NCBI RefSeq assembly: GCF_023078275.1
Contig: NC_062982.1
Location: forward strand, 9,560,880-9,624,879
Source of the DNA: Leguminivora glycinivorella
Taxonomy: Eukaryota; Arthropoda; Insecta; Lepidoptera; Tortricidae
Length of the DNA stretch: 64,000 bases
Direction of reading: 5' to 3'
In this document: positions 33,905 to 48,900 of the stretch, piece after piece
How positions within the stretch are numbered: the first letter of the stretch is position 1
How the letters are laid out: every line of letters begins with the position of its first letter
Translations under genes and position numbers: made by a program
Notes under the pieces: model-generated
The model's input: the letters and a program-made list of their open reading frames with translations, nothing else
What the model was told of the DNA's origin: nothing
The model's database searches: none

Positions 33905-33956
33905 GTTCCTTTGCTAATCCGCGAATTGAATTCAATTCGCGGATTAGCAAAGGAAC
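33905..33956. repeat. Perfect 52-bp palindrome before TMEM184 coding exon 1
   Basis: GTTCCTTTGCTAATCCGCGA and its exact reverse complement meet at GAATTC (centre 33930/33931) with no spacer and no mismatch. It ends 33 bp before the exon at 33990, inside the usual branch-point zone. Confidence 0.9.
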
Positions 33957-33990
33957 GTTCTAGTTTATAACCTAGTCATTTTGTTTCAGG

Positions 33991-36900
33991 ATGAATGGGA
34001 CCGAGACCATCACGGTATCGGCTCAGCCTATGGCGAAAACGCACAGTCTGCTAGAGCCTCTGCAACAGCCGATGTTCCTGCAGACACAGACTGCTCAGAT
34101 AATCGCCGGGATATTTGTATGGACTGCGCTGTTTATCACTTGCCAACAGGTATGTACTAGTAATATTTATCACCAATATAATAGATGGACGTAGTGACAA
34201 AAGAGAGTAGTCCTGAGGGCCTAGCATGCTAGAGTGATATAGCTTATCGCGTCGGGGCGTTCCTTTCACACCTCCTAAACGTGCGAAAAGGACGTACTGA
34301 CGCGATAAGGTATAGGTACTTGCCATGCTTTGCGCAGGCGTGTTTAATTGGGCACTTGTCAAGTGTGAAGGTAGATTGACCAAAAAAACTAATATATCCT
34401 CATTCAGATAAGTAGCCATTAGTCAGTATAGTTGTAATTAAAGGGATGATTAGGGGTTACGTTTACATTTTGGTGCCGTGACCAGGATGTTTAATTGCGC
34501 GTTTCACATTATTAAAAAAAATATAGAGACAATGCACATGGATATAGATCGATATTGCATACACTAAGTGCATAATGAACACCGTCATCTTGATGTATAA
34601 ATATGGCTTCCGCCTTATCGTAACTGGTTTACTTCAAACTCTTCAAAGCGGATTTCGGTTTAATTTAAAATTTCTACCTTTTTCTAAGGGTCCCCCCACA
34701 TCTAGCGTCTCGCGAGCGTCGCGTCGGGCCAACTGTATGGGCAAAGCCTGACGCCGCGTCGACGTCGCGTCGACGCGGCGTCTTTTTCCATACAGTTGGC
34801 CCGACGCGACGCTCGCGAGACGCTAGATGTGGGGGGACCCTAAGGCAGCTCTGTACAAACAAATTTTTTTCTGCCGACTTGAGTAGGCGCTAGGACAAGA
34901 GGTGCGTGTTGTACAGTCGAGTTGACCTGACCGTTATTTATATTAAACCAAGTACATAGCAAAGTCTATCAGTCAAATGATGGACCTTATTAGCTCCATG
35001 TGTATGAATAAGGGTCAATTAATAACCCGAAAATAATAAACTGGTAATTTATACAAGATCTGTACTGACTGTAGATGTAGTGTAATTGTGTAATATTAGA
35101 AGATTAAAGTACTTAACTGAATTACGAAGTGTTTGATCCATACATATGATTATGTATGTAGGAGTACGCAAAATTGTGCAATTCCATTTAAAAACTTCGT
35201 TCGTTGAAATTTTTCTACGAAGTACATTCGTTTTGATGAAATTCTGTTTTCTTAGTCGCACGGGTCAAATGGTTGGTAAAAGCAACGAGACCGTATAATG
35301 AGTCCGACTGGAAGTAAATCTAAGGGACCGGCCACATCAGACCGTTGCGTGTCTCGGGGCGCGCAAAGGGCGTCCGCGCCACGCCACCTGAGTGTAATTC
35401 AAAAAGCGTCTCCTCAGTACATTTTGTATAGGAAGGACGTAAGGCGCGCCGCCGAGCGGCGCGGCGCGCGCCCCGCCGCCGCCACGCCACCTGGGGCGCG
35501 TCTTACGTCTTTCCTATACAAAATGTACTGAGGAGACGTTTTTTGAATTACACTGAAGCGGCGTGGCGCGGACGCCCGTTGCGCGCCCCGAGACACGCGA
35601 CGCTCTGGTGTGGCCGGTCACTAACGGTCGTGGCCGTGGGCTATTCACCATTTAACTCGGGGTTAACTCAGTGGTTCATTTTGACCTGTCCGGCTACTCC
35701 GCTTGATGGCCTAGTAGTTTATTACTCTGTTGACATACGTGTTAAGGTCAGTCGCATTGGTGAAAACAAGTCCCTTCCCTACGCTATATTTTCTTGGGAT
35801 ACATTCACAAGCGAACTCTAGAATAACCTAACCACAAAATTAAAATTTTGAAAAAACCCCCGACCGCGACATAGTGGACCGATTTTCATGAAACATGGCT
35901 AAGAACACTCCCGACTAACTCAGCTTTCAGACAAAAAAAAAAACAAATCTAAATCGGTTCATCCGTTCGGGAGCTACGATGCCGCAGACAGACACACACA
36001 CAGACAGACATAGAAACAGACAGAGACAGACAGACAGACACCTCAAACTTATAACACCACGTCGTTTTTGCGTCGGGGGTTAAAAATTTGCCTCTGCCTT
36101 TGCCTTTGCCTTTGCCTCTGCCGCCGCTGAGGCGTTTGTAACTTTATATTCATTAATCATTATGTATTAGAAAGCTTCATGTAACATTCTGTTCTACAAA
36201 TTAGTCGTCATTTTGTTAATGCTTTACGTAATACTTGTAGGTCTAGCGGTAAGAGCGTGTGACTTTCAATCCGGAGGTAGTGGGTACGAAGTACGAACCC
36301 CGGCTCGTACCAATGAGTTTTGCGAAACTTATGTGCGAAATGCCATTTGATATTTGCCAGTCGCTTTTCGGTGACGGCAAATATCGTGAGGAAACCGGGC
36401 TAATCCCAATAAGGCCTAGTTACCCTTCGGGTTGGATCGTCAGAAGTTCAGAAGGCAGAGCTGCTTTCGTAAAAACTAGTTTCTACGCCAAATCTTGGGT
36501 TTACTTGTCAAAGCGGGTCCGCTTTCGCGGGTTGCCAGGCTCTCTTGAACCGTGGCGAATACCGGGATAACGCAAGCTGCTTTAAGTAATACTTAATAAG
36601 ACTGAGGTGCGATTAAAACGCACGACTAAGTGCGTCCGCCCGCACGGCCTCGATTCTTTACTCAGCTGTTTTTGTGATTCGTTTTCACATTTGCGATTAA
36701 TTAGTGCGACTAGAAAGCATGATTGATCCCTCTATTTGCTTCGTTTTGCGATGTTTGTTTACATGACACGTAATTATTGAAAACCATCCAATTATTTATA
36801 TCTTTGATCTACTCAATTTAGGTAGCTGTAACATTGATAGGTCAGTGACATCATAAGATACATTACCCTTCCTCATAATAATATGAATGGCCAAAATTGT

Positions 36901-39900
36901 TTAAACGCAGAGCCATGGTCGCGGTACTCGCGGTTGCGCGCTTCACAAAATTAAGTAAAAAATGCCTTATTTTTTGTAGTTTTTTACTGCGCTCCTCTTT
37001 CGATTCGTGTTAAAGCACGATAAAACATTTCATAAAGTGCGTGGCTCTCTCTAGAACACCTATAATTATACTTCTCAATTTACCATAGACAGACATACGG
37101 CATTCAAACAAGGCAAAATATCTACATAGTTCTGTTTTAGAGCGTACATGTATCTAAATCTATATTCTATTGAGAATTGAGATGTGAGTTTAGTCTGCCC
37201 CTCGCTATCGCCACCCTGCTCTTCCCCTAAACGTCATAGATTGAAATTCCAAAATTTTACACGAAGACATTTTAACACGATTTAGTGAATGAAATCATTA
37301 TACTTATCAACTATGTAACTATATTTTCTATAACATCAAATTTCATTAATAACCTAACCACAAAATTAAAATTTTGAAAAACCCCCGACCGCGACATAGT
37401 GGACCGATTTTTATGAAACATGGCTAAGAACACTCCCGACTAACTCAGCTTTCAAACAAAAAAAAAACTAAATCGAAATCGGTTCATCCGTTCGGGAGCT
37501 ACGATGCCACAGACAGACACACACATAGACAGACAAACAGATAACAGACAGACACACAGACACGTCAAACTTATAACACACTGTCGTTTTTGCGTCGGGG
37601 GTTAAAAATCATTTAAATTAAATACATACTTTGTATAACAAAATCACGGAAAACCCGTGAGAAATTACCACTGCTTATCGGGCTCTGCACTTTCCGTCGG
37701 CCATTTTCCTACTTAGTTACTCGTACTATACTCTTTCTTTTGTTTTTGCGAATGCCCAAAGATATATAGCAAATTTATGCACCCTATCACATTATGTACA
37801 TTTTTAGAGATGTCGTAAACTGGCTGTTATAGTTATACTATTATACATACACAGTCGGACGCCTGTGCGAGACAGGCAAGTCAGCTTAAACGGATTATGG
37901 ACGTAACAATCTGACCGTCAATCTGTTGTAATGTTGTGACGTAAGTATTTAAGTATAACAGTAAAGTCTTCTTTAAAACTATTTTTAACCCCCGACGCAA
38001 AAACGATGGGGTGTTATAAGTTTGACGTGTCTGTCTGTCTGTTTGTGTGAGTGTCTGTCTGTGGCATCGTAGCTCCCGAACGGATGACCCGATTTAGATT
38101 TAGTTTTTTTTTTGTTTGAAAGCTGAATTACGAGTAGTCGGGAGTGTTCTTAGCCATGTTTCATGAAAAAAATAGTCCACTATGTCGGGGGTTTTTCCAA
38201 AATTTAAATTTTTACCGACTGATGAAGGACAATGTACACAATTTTATTGTCTTAAAAACAAGCAAGCTCATCATTTCAATAATATGATTATATTCTTCAA
38301 GAGTTCAGGCCCTTTATCAAGAAGGGTATAACGTTTTAAACTCCTGAAATTGCAATTTGAATAGTATGCCATTTGGATTAAAACTGCTCCGGCCAGCAAC
38401 CTTTAAATTAAAGATATATTTGCCATTCTTCTGTACTCTGTACCCATCACTTCTGCAAATTCTGGAAATTTCAGGACTTGGCTAGCAAAAATAGCGAATT
38501 CTAATCATCACCATAATCGATAATCGATTATGGTGATGTATGTTACCCGGACATCTCTGAAGAACTTCTAAGTAAGCTGGATCGCCTTCTCAATAACTGC
38601 ATACGCTTCATTTTCTGCCTTCGCAAATATGATCATATCTCTTCATATCGTTCTCAGCTTGGCTGGCTTCCCATTCGACAACGACGCAGTGTTCGCATGC
38701 TTTGCTCTTTATATTCTGTGCTTAATGATCCACATGCTCCTGAATACCTCAAGTCCCTATTTCAGTATTACGGTGTCTCTCGCGAGCGCCGTCTTCGCTC
38801 CTCTGGCAATATGACCTTATCCATTCCACCGCATCACACTGGCTTTATGTCTAACTCTTTTCGCGTGCATGTGGCGCGCCTTTGGAACGGACTTCCCTAC
38901 ATATCAAAAATGCTCCAAACAAGTTCGCTTTTAAGAAATCTGTACGTTCTTTCTTTGCTAGTAGAATGAAGGATTCCTAGTTGTTTATATATGTATTTTT
39001 GTGTGTATATATGTATATATATTTATGTAAGTTTATGTAAATTTATTATGTTATTTCTATTGTATGTAATATTTTGTTATTAGCACCGCCCACAATATCT
39101 CTGTTTGCCTAAAGGTTGACTGGTAGAGAATGCTGTCTGGCATTAAGTCCGCCTTTTGTACTATAAGTTCTTTTCTTTGTGTACAATAAAGATTAAATAA
39201 ATAAATAAATAAATTCTCGAGCTTTTGATGTTAATTGAAGAATTTTGCCTTGAATATGTTAGCTATACTTTTAGTAGTGGATGTCCCTAAATCCCACAGT
39301 GAATATATCTGCTTTACTATTAACATCTGTCTATTATTGTATACAGTGTCAATGTACACAATTTTACTGTCTTAAAAACAAGCAAGCTCATCATTTCAAT
39401 AATATGATTATATTCTTCAAGAGTTCAAGCCCTTTATCAAGAAGGGTATAAAGTTTTAAACTCCTGAAATTGCAATTTGAATAGTATGCCATTTGGATTA
39501 AAACTGCTCCGGCCAGCAAACTTTAAATTAAAGATACATTTGCCATTCTTCTGTACTCTGTACCCATAAATACTGCAAATTCTGGGTATTTAATGACTTG
39601 GCTAGCAAAAATAGCGAATTCCCGAGGTTTTGATGTTAATTGAAGAAGTTGCCTTGAATATGCAATTCACGGCAAAATTCGTAAGCTATACTTTTTGTAG
39701 TGGATGTCCCAAAATCCCACAGTGAATATATCTGCTTTACTATTAACATCTGTCTATTATTGTATATAGTTAGATACTTTTGAAGAACTTCATACTTAAA
39801 GACCGAAACGTAAACCTTGTCCCGAAGGATGAACCCTTTCTACGTCGACACGCCCGTGAAATTAGTCGTAGACACACCATTTGTAATGTTGAGAACTATG

Positions 39901-42900
39901 TCAGCTGTCACATAGCTTGCGTTGCGCACATAGCGACCCAAGGCCTGGACGGACACACTGTGTATGGACACATTTGCCCTACTTTAGTTTCAAAGAAATT
40001 TTGCCTGTCAAAATGTTTCAATATAACCCTCCAGCATAACAAGCCATTATTTTTCGCAACGTCAATTAGCATTCTTTTCGTGGCGTTATCAACCTGTCGT
40101 TATCGGCAGTGGAGCGGCGAACTATTTACCCGTTGATAGTGTTTACGTACTCGGTATGAAAAATAATGATAGAATAGGTGTTGATACTTGATAGTGATGC
40201 AAGACCGCATCTGCAGATTGCTTCTGTCTGATTATAGCTTTCCATTTGTGGTCACGTCTCCGGCCGCGTGAGATTAGGTTTATTTCACGTTCTTTTTTCC
40301 CTTGAAAATGGATTTTCATTAATTTAGCACGGCGTAGCAAATATTAAAGTTAGTTATGTCTGTCTTTTAAGCTTTAGCTTCCCGTGCCGAAAGCTGGCGT
40401 AGAATAGACTTCGAGACAGGTAATATGATAACCTACCAAAGTGCAATATTGCATGAATCCGGGTAAATTGCATTTACTGGTTCCTCGTGGCCAAGAGAGC
40501 AAACTCAATAGCAATATCACGGTCATATTTAACTGGACTTTTACAAGTAGATTACGTCGCATCGCCGAAAGGGCTTATAGAACGGAAAGCTGGCGTTTGT
40601 GGCCGACGTAAAGCGAATTTATTTCAATTTATCATGCTCTGGTTCTAAAAACTGTAAACCTTAAAATGTATGGTGGCCCCTACGTTTAACGTCTACAACC
40701 TACCTACGATTTGGTAACACTAAATACATACTAGAGTAGCAACACTTTATATCTGACTTTTCATCCATTTCACTTTCTTAATACCTATAACAATTTAACA
40801 ATACATCACACGCAACACCGTAAAATATTTGCATCCACTGGAACAATGTTAGGGCAATAAAAAGCTTGTAACAGGAGGTATTTTCTTTATTGCGCCCTAC
40901 TTCACGCTGGCGGGAATACCGCCACTTATCGCAATGAAACTGAGTCATTTCGGTGTAAAATATCGTCGTCATGGATGGAGATTTGACGGACGCGAGCCGA
41001 AGGCTACCAATGATTGTCACTTTCGAGTTCGACGATGAACAATGTGACGGTGACTGCTAAAGTGCTATCAGGAGGCGGGGCGTATTCTCATTTGTCACTG
41101 TCGTGGTATATATCAAATATAAATAAATAAGTAATGTATTTATTCAGTTACACAGTTGATTTTTGCTAATCTGATACTTCCAAGTCTTCCAACTATCTAT
41201 TTATGTATATCCTAAGTGATGGCATATAATATACGATCACATCATCGAGACTTTATTAAACAAAGGTTACTTTTTAGGGTTCCGTAGTTAACTAGGAACC
41301 CTTATAGTTTCGCCATGTCTGTCTGTCCGTCCGTCCGTCCGTCCGCGGATAATCTCAGTAACCGTTAGCACTAGAAAGCTGAAATTTGGTACCAATATGT
41401 ATATCAATCACGCCGACAAAGTGCAAAAATAAAAAATGGAAAAAAATGTTTTATTAGGGTACATGTAAAGTAAGGGCTGATATTTTTTTTCATTCCAACC
41501 CCAACGTGTGATATATTTTTGGATAGGTATTTAAAAATTAATAAGGGTTTACTAAGATCGTTTTTTGATAATATTAATATTTTCGGAAATAATCGCTCCT
41601 AAAGGAAAAAAAAGTACGTCCCCCCCCTCTAACTTTTGAACCATATGTTTAAAAAATATGAAAAAAATCACAAAAGTAGAACTTTGTAAAGACTTTCTAG
41701 GAAAATTGTTTTGAACTTGATAGGTTTCGTAGTTTTTGAGAAAAATACGGAAAACTACGGAACCCTACACTGAGCGTGGCCCGACACGCTCTTGGCCGGT
41801 TTTTTATTAAAGCTTTTATGTTTTCCTTATATTTCATGAGCCGCCATTTGTATGATTTGGCAATTCGAGTGGCGTGAAAAGTAATAGCTGATTGTGGGTT
41901 AGCCTAATTCATATATTAAAACTGGACTTACTCGCGTAAGGCGTAACTCTTGGCCCGACGTTTTGGACGTGATATTAAGCCCGTGGTCACAGGCAGAGGC
42001 ACACTCTGGTAACAAATTTATAAATAACTTTATAGAACATTTTAAAACTTCATGTTTCACTATCTAGACCACTTTTATATTATTTTCTTATACCTTTTAC
42101 CTTGCTGCTATTACGTGCAATTTGCCTCATTTAGAATCCAGCGGCTGCAGTCGCGATCTATCTCCTACAACGGCCTTTTGTGTTGGGAATGGAACCTAGC
42201 TCGGTTATTTATAGCCCGAAGTTTCTCGACAATGTTTACCGGCGAGCCTGCTACTGAGAGCCTCTGGGACTCGTTATGTCTACAGTTAAAAGTTCAAATT
42301 GAATTTCAGTTACATTTATGATTATTAGCAAATATTTTTCGTAATATTTCAAACGGATTTTTATGGTGACGATAACTGGTACCTGGCAGGAGTGGCTCAC
42401 CATGGTCGCGCGATAAATGATAAAATATCAAGCCGTCCCTATCGCACTATTTGTAAGTGGGATAGGGACGGCCAGATTTTTTATCATTTATCGCGTGACT
42501 TGCGCTCTTGCCCGCGAGTCCATACTTAAAGTCGCGCTTGATCTATGGACTCGCGCGCGACAACGCAAGTTATGCTAAACCGCCTGGTGTGGCACATCCG
42601 TCTTACCTTTAAAACTAACTACTCTACTCTTGTTTTGAAAGTAGGTATCTTTTGAAACTAGGTAATAAGGTATGTGGTGCACACTCTGTAGTCATTAAAT
42701 TTGTACTTACCTTGCTAACATTGGTTATCGATAGCGATTTAACTAATTAGATTCGTTAGGTAACCATTCAAAAGAGGACTGTAGCAAAATTGTGTTACAT
42801 TCGACCTATGTTAAAACGAAAATTGCTAAATAAGTCTTCTTCAAATAAAGATACCTTACTTTTAAAGGAATACCTACAAGAAAAAGAAAAAAAGAAAATA

Positions 42901-45900
42901 GAATATACGCAGAATGACCTGGCATCGTTAGGCGGACTTTTCTTTTGCGTCATCATAGTGTTCGATTACTTACAAGTATGTTTACCGAGTCTATGGATTA
43001 TTTTCTGGGGTGTATTCCCCAAGGCTATCTGAGCGTGTCGCCTCAGACGCACTATATCGACTTTATTATACGTATATCAGATACAAAGTCATGTTTTGTA
43101 AAGACTTGCCCCATATCACTGTTATACATTACATTTAAATGCAAACCATCTGTTTTGAATAGTGTAGTTTTTAGGCCTATGGAACTGTTGTTTTACTAAG
43201 CTATTTTTAAATCACGATCGAAGGTATTTTATTTATCTATGTTGTTATCAATAAATCGTTTGCGATAATATTATAAGGAAGTGTGCGCTATGTAATCTTA
43301 ATTGTTAGTTGAGAGATGTTTCATAAAATAATAAACTAAACATCATTTTATATCTATTCATTCCTGTACCAGGCATTTCTCACAAAAAACTTCTTTTCTC
43401 TTTTAGAACCGTAAGATGTATATTAAACATTTTCATAGGTTTACGTTGTAGGCCATGCGTAGAGGTATATAGGTTCGATTAAACCGATTGTATTCGGGAA
43501 ATTAATGCGTAAGTACTTCCATATGAATCAGGAAAAGCCATCACATCTCCCAAGTTTTTATGATATTCGTATAGAATTCAATTTTGCTTGTGCGAAGATT
43601 AACATTATTATACCTATGCGTGGGTGTGCGTTGCCCATGTCCGTTGACATGACGTAATGGTCATTTAATCAACATTTGTTTGTTTAATTATAGATATTAC
43701 TATGAATATCGGTAACTATCGCAGAATTGTAGATACATCCACATATTGGTGTCAGGTAATATGCAAAGTTCGTGTTGTGGAAACCAAAAAGTATACACGA
43801 GCGGGTTATGATAAGACGTGTCGAAGCCTATTCGAAGGATCCATTTTGTAGCTTACTATTATGATGAGACTTGTTCGTATCTATAAATATGTTTATAGGA
43901 ACAATTATGTCATGCTACAAAGTAGGAATTTTTGCTTCGGACCGACAAAATGGTCAATCAAATCAAACTCCTTATAATTTAATCAAGAGCTCTCTTTTAC
44001 TCCACCTGTGTGTTTCGAAATTAAGCTTTAAATAAAGAATAATAGTACATAACTGCACAGACCGGGACAATAGGTTGCCGGCCGAAGACATACAGAACAG
44101 ACGCAAACGCAAGAGTTTGCAAATGCAAAGTAGTAGTACATTTTTTGTCAAGTCGAAACTTCAAAAGGGCCATATCTCAGCAATTCCCGTTAAGTTTGTA
44201 CATTTGGATCACGTCTCCGATTTGGATAAAAATTGGTAGGCTGACAGAGTCCATGATGCTGAGCAAGATCCGCTAGGTTTCCCAAAATGTCCTATGTAGT
44301 TTGTATGAAACCTTCCTTTTTTGTTACCAGGTTTCTATACATTTTCGGTAACAAAAAAGGAAAGTTTCATACAATCAACCTAGGACATTTTGGGAAACCT
44401 AGTGGATCCTGCTCAGCATCGTGGACTCTATCAGCCTACCAATTTTTATCCAAATCGGAGACGTGATCCAAATGTACAAACTTAACGGGAATTGCTGATC
44501 TACTGAAAAATGTCGTATGATTTGATACACGTTCGAAGAGAGACTTCGTAACTTCCTTCGGTCGTGTTTTAATTTATCATCACTCGTTTCGAATTTCCTC
44601 TTTTCGGTACTTGTACTCATTCTTAGACTTCTCTCGACCTTGGATTGTATCTATTGATTGGACAGGTTTGCTAAAGACGACCTTTAAAGACGGTTGATCA
44701 AATTACAAGATTGTGTGGTTGTGTAATTTGGCTCAGCTGAATTCATTTACTAAGGATGAATACAAAATTTAGATTAGGTGTTTTCTAGTGGTTCTCTTGT
44801 AAATATCGAAAATCGTTAATGACTGATTGTTATAGAATAGGATAGGAATATTTATATTCGTAAGCAATGAATAACCATAACAGTATAAAATACACAAAAA
44901 AGACATCATACAAACACATTAATCATACATGGATACGAGAAAAAACTAACGTAGAAACTTAGCAAGTGCCACGAAATGGTCTCATCTCTGCGTGTTGCTG
45001 GCGGGCGACTTCCAAGTTCCAACGCTGATCCTCCGATGAGGCCCAAAATTATGACCCATATGTACTGAGTTACTGACATACCTCTACCTCTAAAATCCAT
45101 AGTCGTATATTACTCATTCATTCAGACGAATTATGGTTATTTAATAAAATGATGTCATCATACAATGTAAGTCAAACGCTATAGAGCGTGATTAACAAAA
45201 GACAAATGACCGGATACAATCAAAAGAAAAAGTCAATAATGAAAGCTATTATTAAACGCCTTTTGAAATAATCATACATGCGTACTATATCCGTATAAAT
45301 ATGTGACATTATCGGTTAAATTAAAATAAATTTCATATTTTTAGCTATCATATTATGGAAATAGTAAAGTTCCTTATTGATTAAGGGACAGTGAGTACAC
45401 TGTTGATTGAAAATTGCACATATTTATGTAGAAACGATGCTATATCCGTACTTATAGCAAAACGCTAAGGTATGTTTATTTACCCGTGCCGCTTTCTCCA
45501 AGAGACACGCTAATCGGCTTCATGCTGTAGGTGCGTTTATCGCATATTCGAGACATAATGCTGTAGTGTTTTCCTAGGACCTTCAGTTTTCCTTTTATGG
45601 CCAAAACTCGAATATAATTTGTACCTGTACAAGTACGCCGGTACTTACTAGACTAGCGAGCATCTTGATTTTAGTTAGATATAATTGTGTTTATTTTTTT
45701 TTACAAGCTTTTATTCAACTTGCCTTGTTAGTATGTTATTATTAGTGTGCGTCAAAACGTAGAAACGAAATTTGACCCACTTCCCGGTTTCCGATTGAGC
45801 TAAAATTTTTCACATACAATGTAAATCACGTAACAATTCAATATTATGGTATCATGGAGCTGATCTGATGATGAATCAGAAAGGTGGTCATAGGAAGTCT

Positions 45901-48900
45901 GTTATGAAACATCGTATCCCCATCGAGTAAGAGGTTCTTAGAAACGTCTCGAAGAGCAGTAGATGACTGTTGAAAAAAAACCGGCCAAGAGCGTGTCGGG
46001 CCACGCTCAGTGTAGGGTTCCGTAGTTTATCGTATTTTTCTCAAAAACTACTGAACCTATCAAGTTCAAAATAATGAACTTTCCCAGAAAGTCTTTATAA
46101 AGTTCTACTTTTGTGATTTTTTTCATATTTTTTAAACATATGGTTCAAAAGTTAGAGGGGGGGGGGACGCTCTTTTTTTACCTTTAGGAGCGATTATTTC
46201 CGAAAATGTGAATATTATCAAAAAATGATATTAGTAAACCCTTATTCATTTTTAAATACAAATCCAACAATATATCACATGTTGGGGTTGGAATGAAAAA
46301 AAATATCAGCCCCCACATTACATGTAGGGGGGGGTACCCTAATAAAACATTTTTTTCCATTTTTTATTTTTGCACTTTGTTGGCGTGATTGATATACATA
46401 TTGGTACCAAATTTCAGCTCTCTAGTGCTAACGGTTACTGAGATTATCCGCGGACGGACGGACGGACGGACGGACGGACAGACAGACATGGCGAAACTAT
46501 AAGGGTTCCTAGTTGACTACGGAACCCTAAAAAGGTACAGTCAAAAACTTATAAAAGTCATCTTGGTATATTAATATTTGTACCTATTGTATTTTATTGT
46601 ACTGACCGTCGTCGTCAATAATAGTAACACATGCTTAAATTAAATGAATATTTAATCCTTAAATGATATTTTCGATATGGCGGCTTTGCTGTGACCATGT
46701 GACTTCAACAGCTGATCGCCCGTAATTCACAATATGGATTGCCTTTTGTCGCGATTCCATATTGCTGACATGCACGCTATATGCCTTTATTGAGCCAAGG
46801 CAATAATAATAACCGCCTTTTTGCAACGCCTTTTAAAATATAGGGCAAACTTGGAAATACTTTCTCGTTGCCAAGCCAACGTTACAATCGCTGACGCTGG
46901 CTTCGTCTCTTCCATTTTAGTAGCATAACTGCGACAGTCATATTGTGTGGTTTGTAGCCACGGAGCGTAAGCGATTCTCATGTTGGCTATGCGACCTGGT
47001 TTGTCTCATTTAACTTCCATGTTTACTATAGTCATTAGGTTAATGGTTAACCTAATTTAATTATCATAATCTATTATAACGGCTAATGACCTACTGACGA
47101 AAAAATTACGTCATTTCCAAGTTTTCCAACTATTAGCACTTCTATATGCAATTGCCGCAAGGCCCGCAAGCCCTTGTTGTTAGGGTTCCGTGCCAAAAAG
47201 GTACAAAAGAAACCCTTATTTTTGTTATATTTTTCAAAGTAACTGTGTGACTGCTTAAAAAATAGGTTTATATTATATATTAAACTCTATCCTTCGCTTT
47301 GAATGGTCAATGTGGGAATACAAGCATAGCTATGACCTTTATAGTGAAAGTTTGCAATTTATACCGTGGTGGACGCACAATTTACTATACTAGGACGTAA
47401 TACGTATATGATTAGAACTGCGACTTGTTTTACATGGTGATTCACGCAAATCACCGATAGATGTATTAGATATGCTTAGGTACTTCAGGAATATCATAGA
47501 TTCAGGATTATACAACAGTCAACAATGTATCTGTAGGTAATACTGAAGTACTGATACGCGGTGGAAAATCCTGAATGGCGAAAATCAACAAGGAATAATT
47601 TGAAAACTGCTCATTTTCTCGATATGAAAAAAGAATCATTCTATTGAAAAAAAAAAAATATTTGACTGAACTGTAGTGAAAATTAACGAAATATCTGATA
47701 TTTCGTCTATTTTTTGTTAATTTTCCGTAGATAAAAATCTCGTTATAATAATAGATCGGTCTATATCGATGTATTAGTCAAATCCCATCCGATAAAACGA
47801 CACATTGTGGTCAGAATTAATGAAATCTATTAATTATTATTTCAGTCATTAGTCTAATCTTGGAATGGCTCTTTCTTCGAATTTCTCCTACCATGTTCAT
47901 CTATCGGCGGATGTTAGTGATTATGTGACGTTAGATTCAAATACGCATACCGAGACTAATAAGAGACTATGCATTATATTATACAGATGTCATACGTATA
48001 CGATGACGGACGAATTTGACAATTTGTAACCTTTAATGATATGAAAACACGAACCAAGGCACGCGTCTTCGTGAATGACATGATGTATTCTCAATGTACG
48101 GGATATTGTAATATGGAACTCAGATAATTACCCTTTAGTTTTTATGTCAATTTTGTCAGTTGGTAATGTTTCTGGGAACTTTGTGTATGTTTCCTTACGC
48201 TTTAAGAATTTTGTATGATGCAGCATTTTATTACTTTACTACTTGAACTTTAAAACGTGAGAGGTCGTGGTTGCGAAACAATGATCACTGCCTAAAGCTA
48301 GAGCCTCAGAGCGTACGGCTTATTACATTTATTACAACGATATGTATAACTTCCTAGTACCAGTAATACGAATATTAAAAGTACACTATAATAATTTATG
48401 ACGATGACAAGCTAGAAATTTAAAAACAGATAGAATTTGTACATTTTTCCTTAGTTTCGTTCAACTTGGTCTAATAAGTATTTACCGATTTATAAAGTGG
48501 CGTGTGCTAGCATACGTTATTTGACTTAAAAAAAACAAAATCCCTTTCTCTGCTTTACTGAGTGTAAAATTGTAAATAGAACAATGCTTATTATCATGAT
48601 AATTAATAGTAAGAATAGATTAAAACATCCGTAAGGATGTCTGGAACAGATCGTTCTCTAGATCTCTAAGAAAGAAGATAAGACGATCTGTTGTTTACCT
48701 TTTTTTGTGTTGTTATTTTCTTCTGCATTATTATCTTTTATTCAGGATTAATATAGTATAGTATTAATTGTATTGTATTGTCCAAACATGCAAAGCACGG
48801 TCGTTGGACAAAAAAATATTCATACAATTTAGAACTCTTCTCTTCTTCTCATCCGACACGCCGCCGCTCCCTCGCTACTTAAAAGCGAGGTATGAATTCT

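Noticed and set aside
35298..35596. Two opposite frames both containing MSRGAQRASAPR-type text
   Set aside because: They are the two arms of a fold-back MITE read on opposite strands.
39780..40136. 118-codon frame in TMEM184 intron 1
   Set aside because: No domain, no splice context and no family resemblance; length is compatible with chance.
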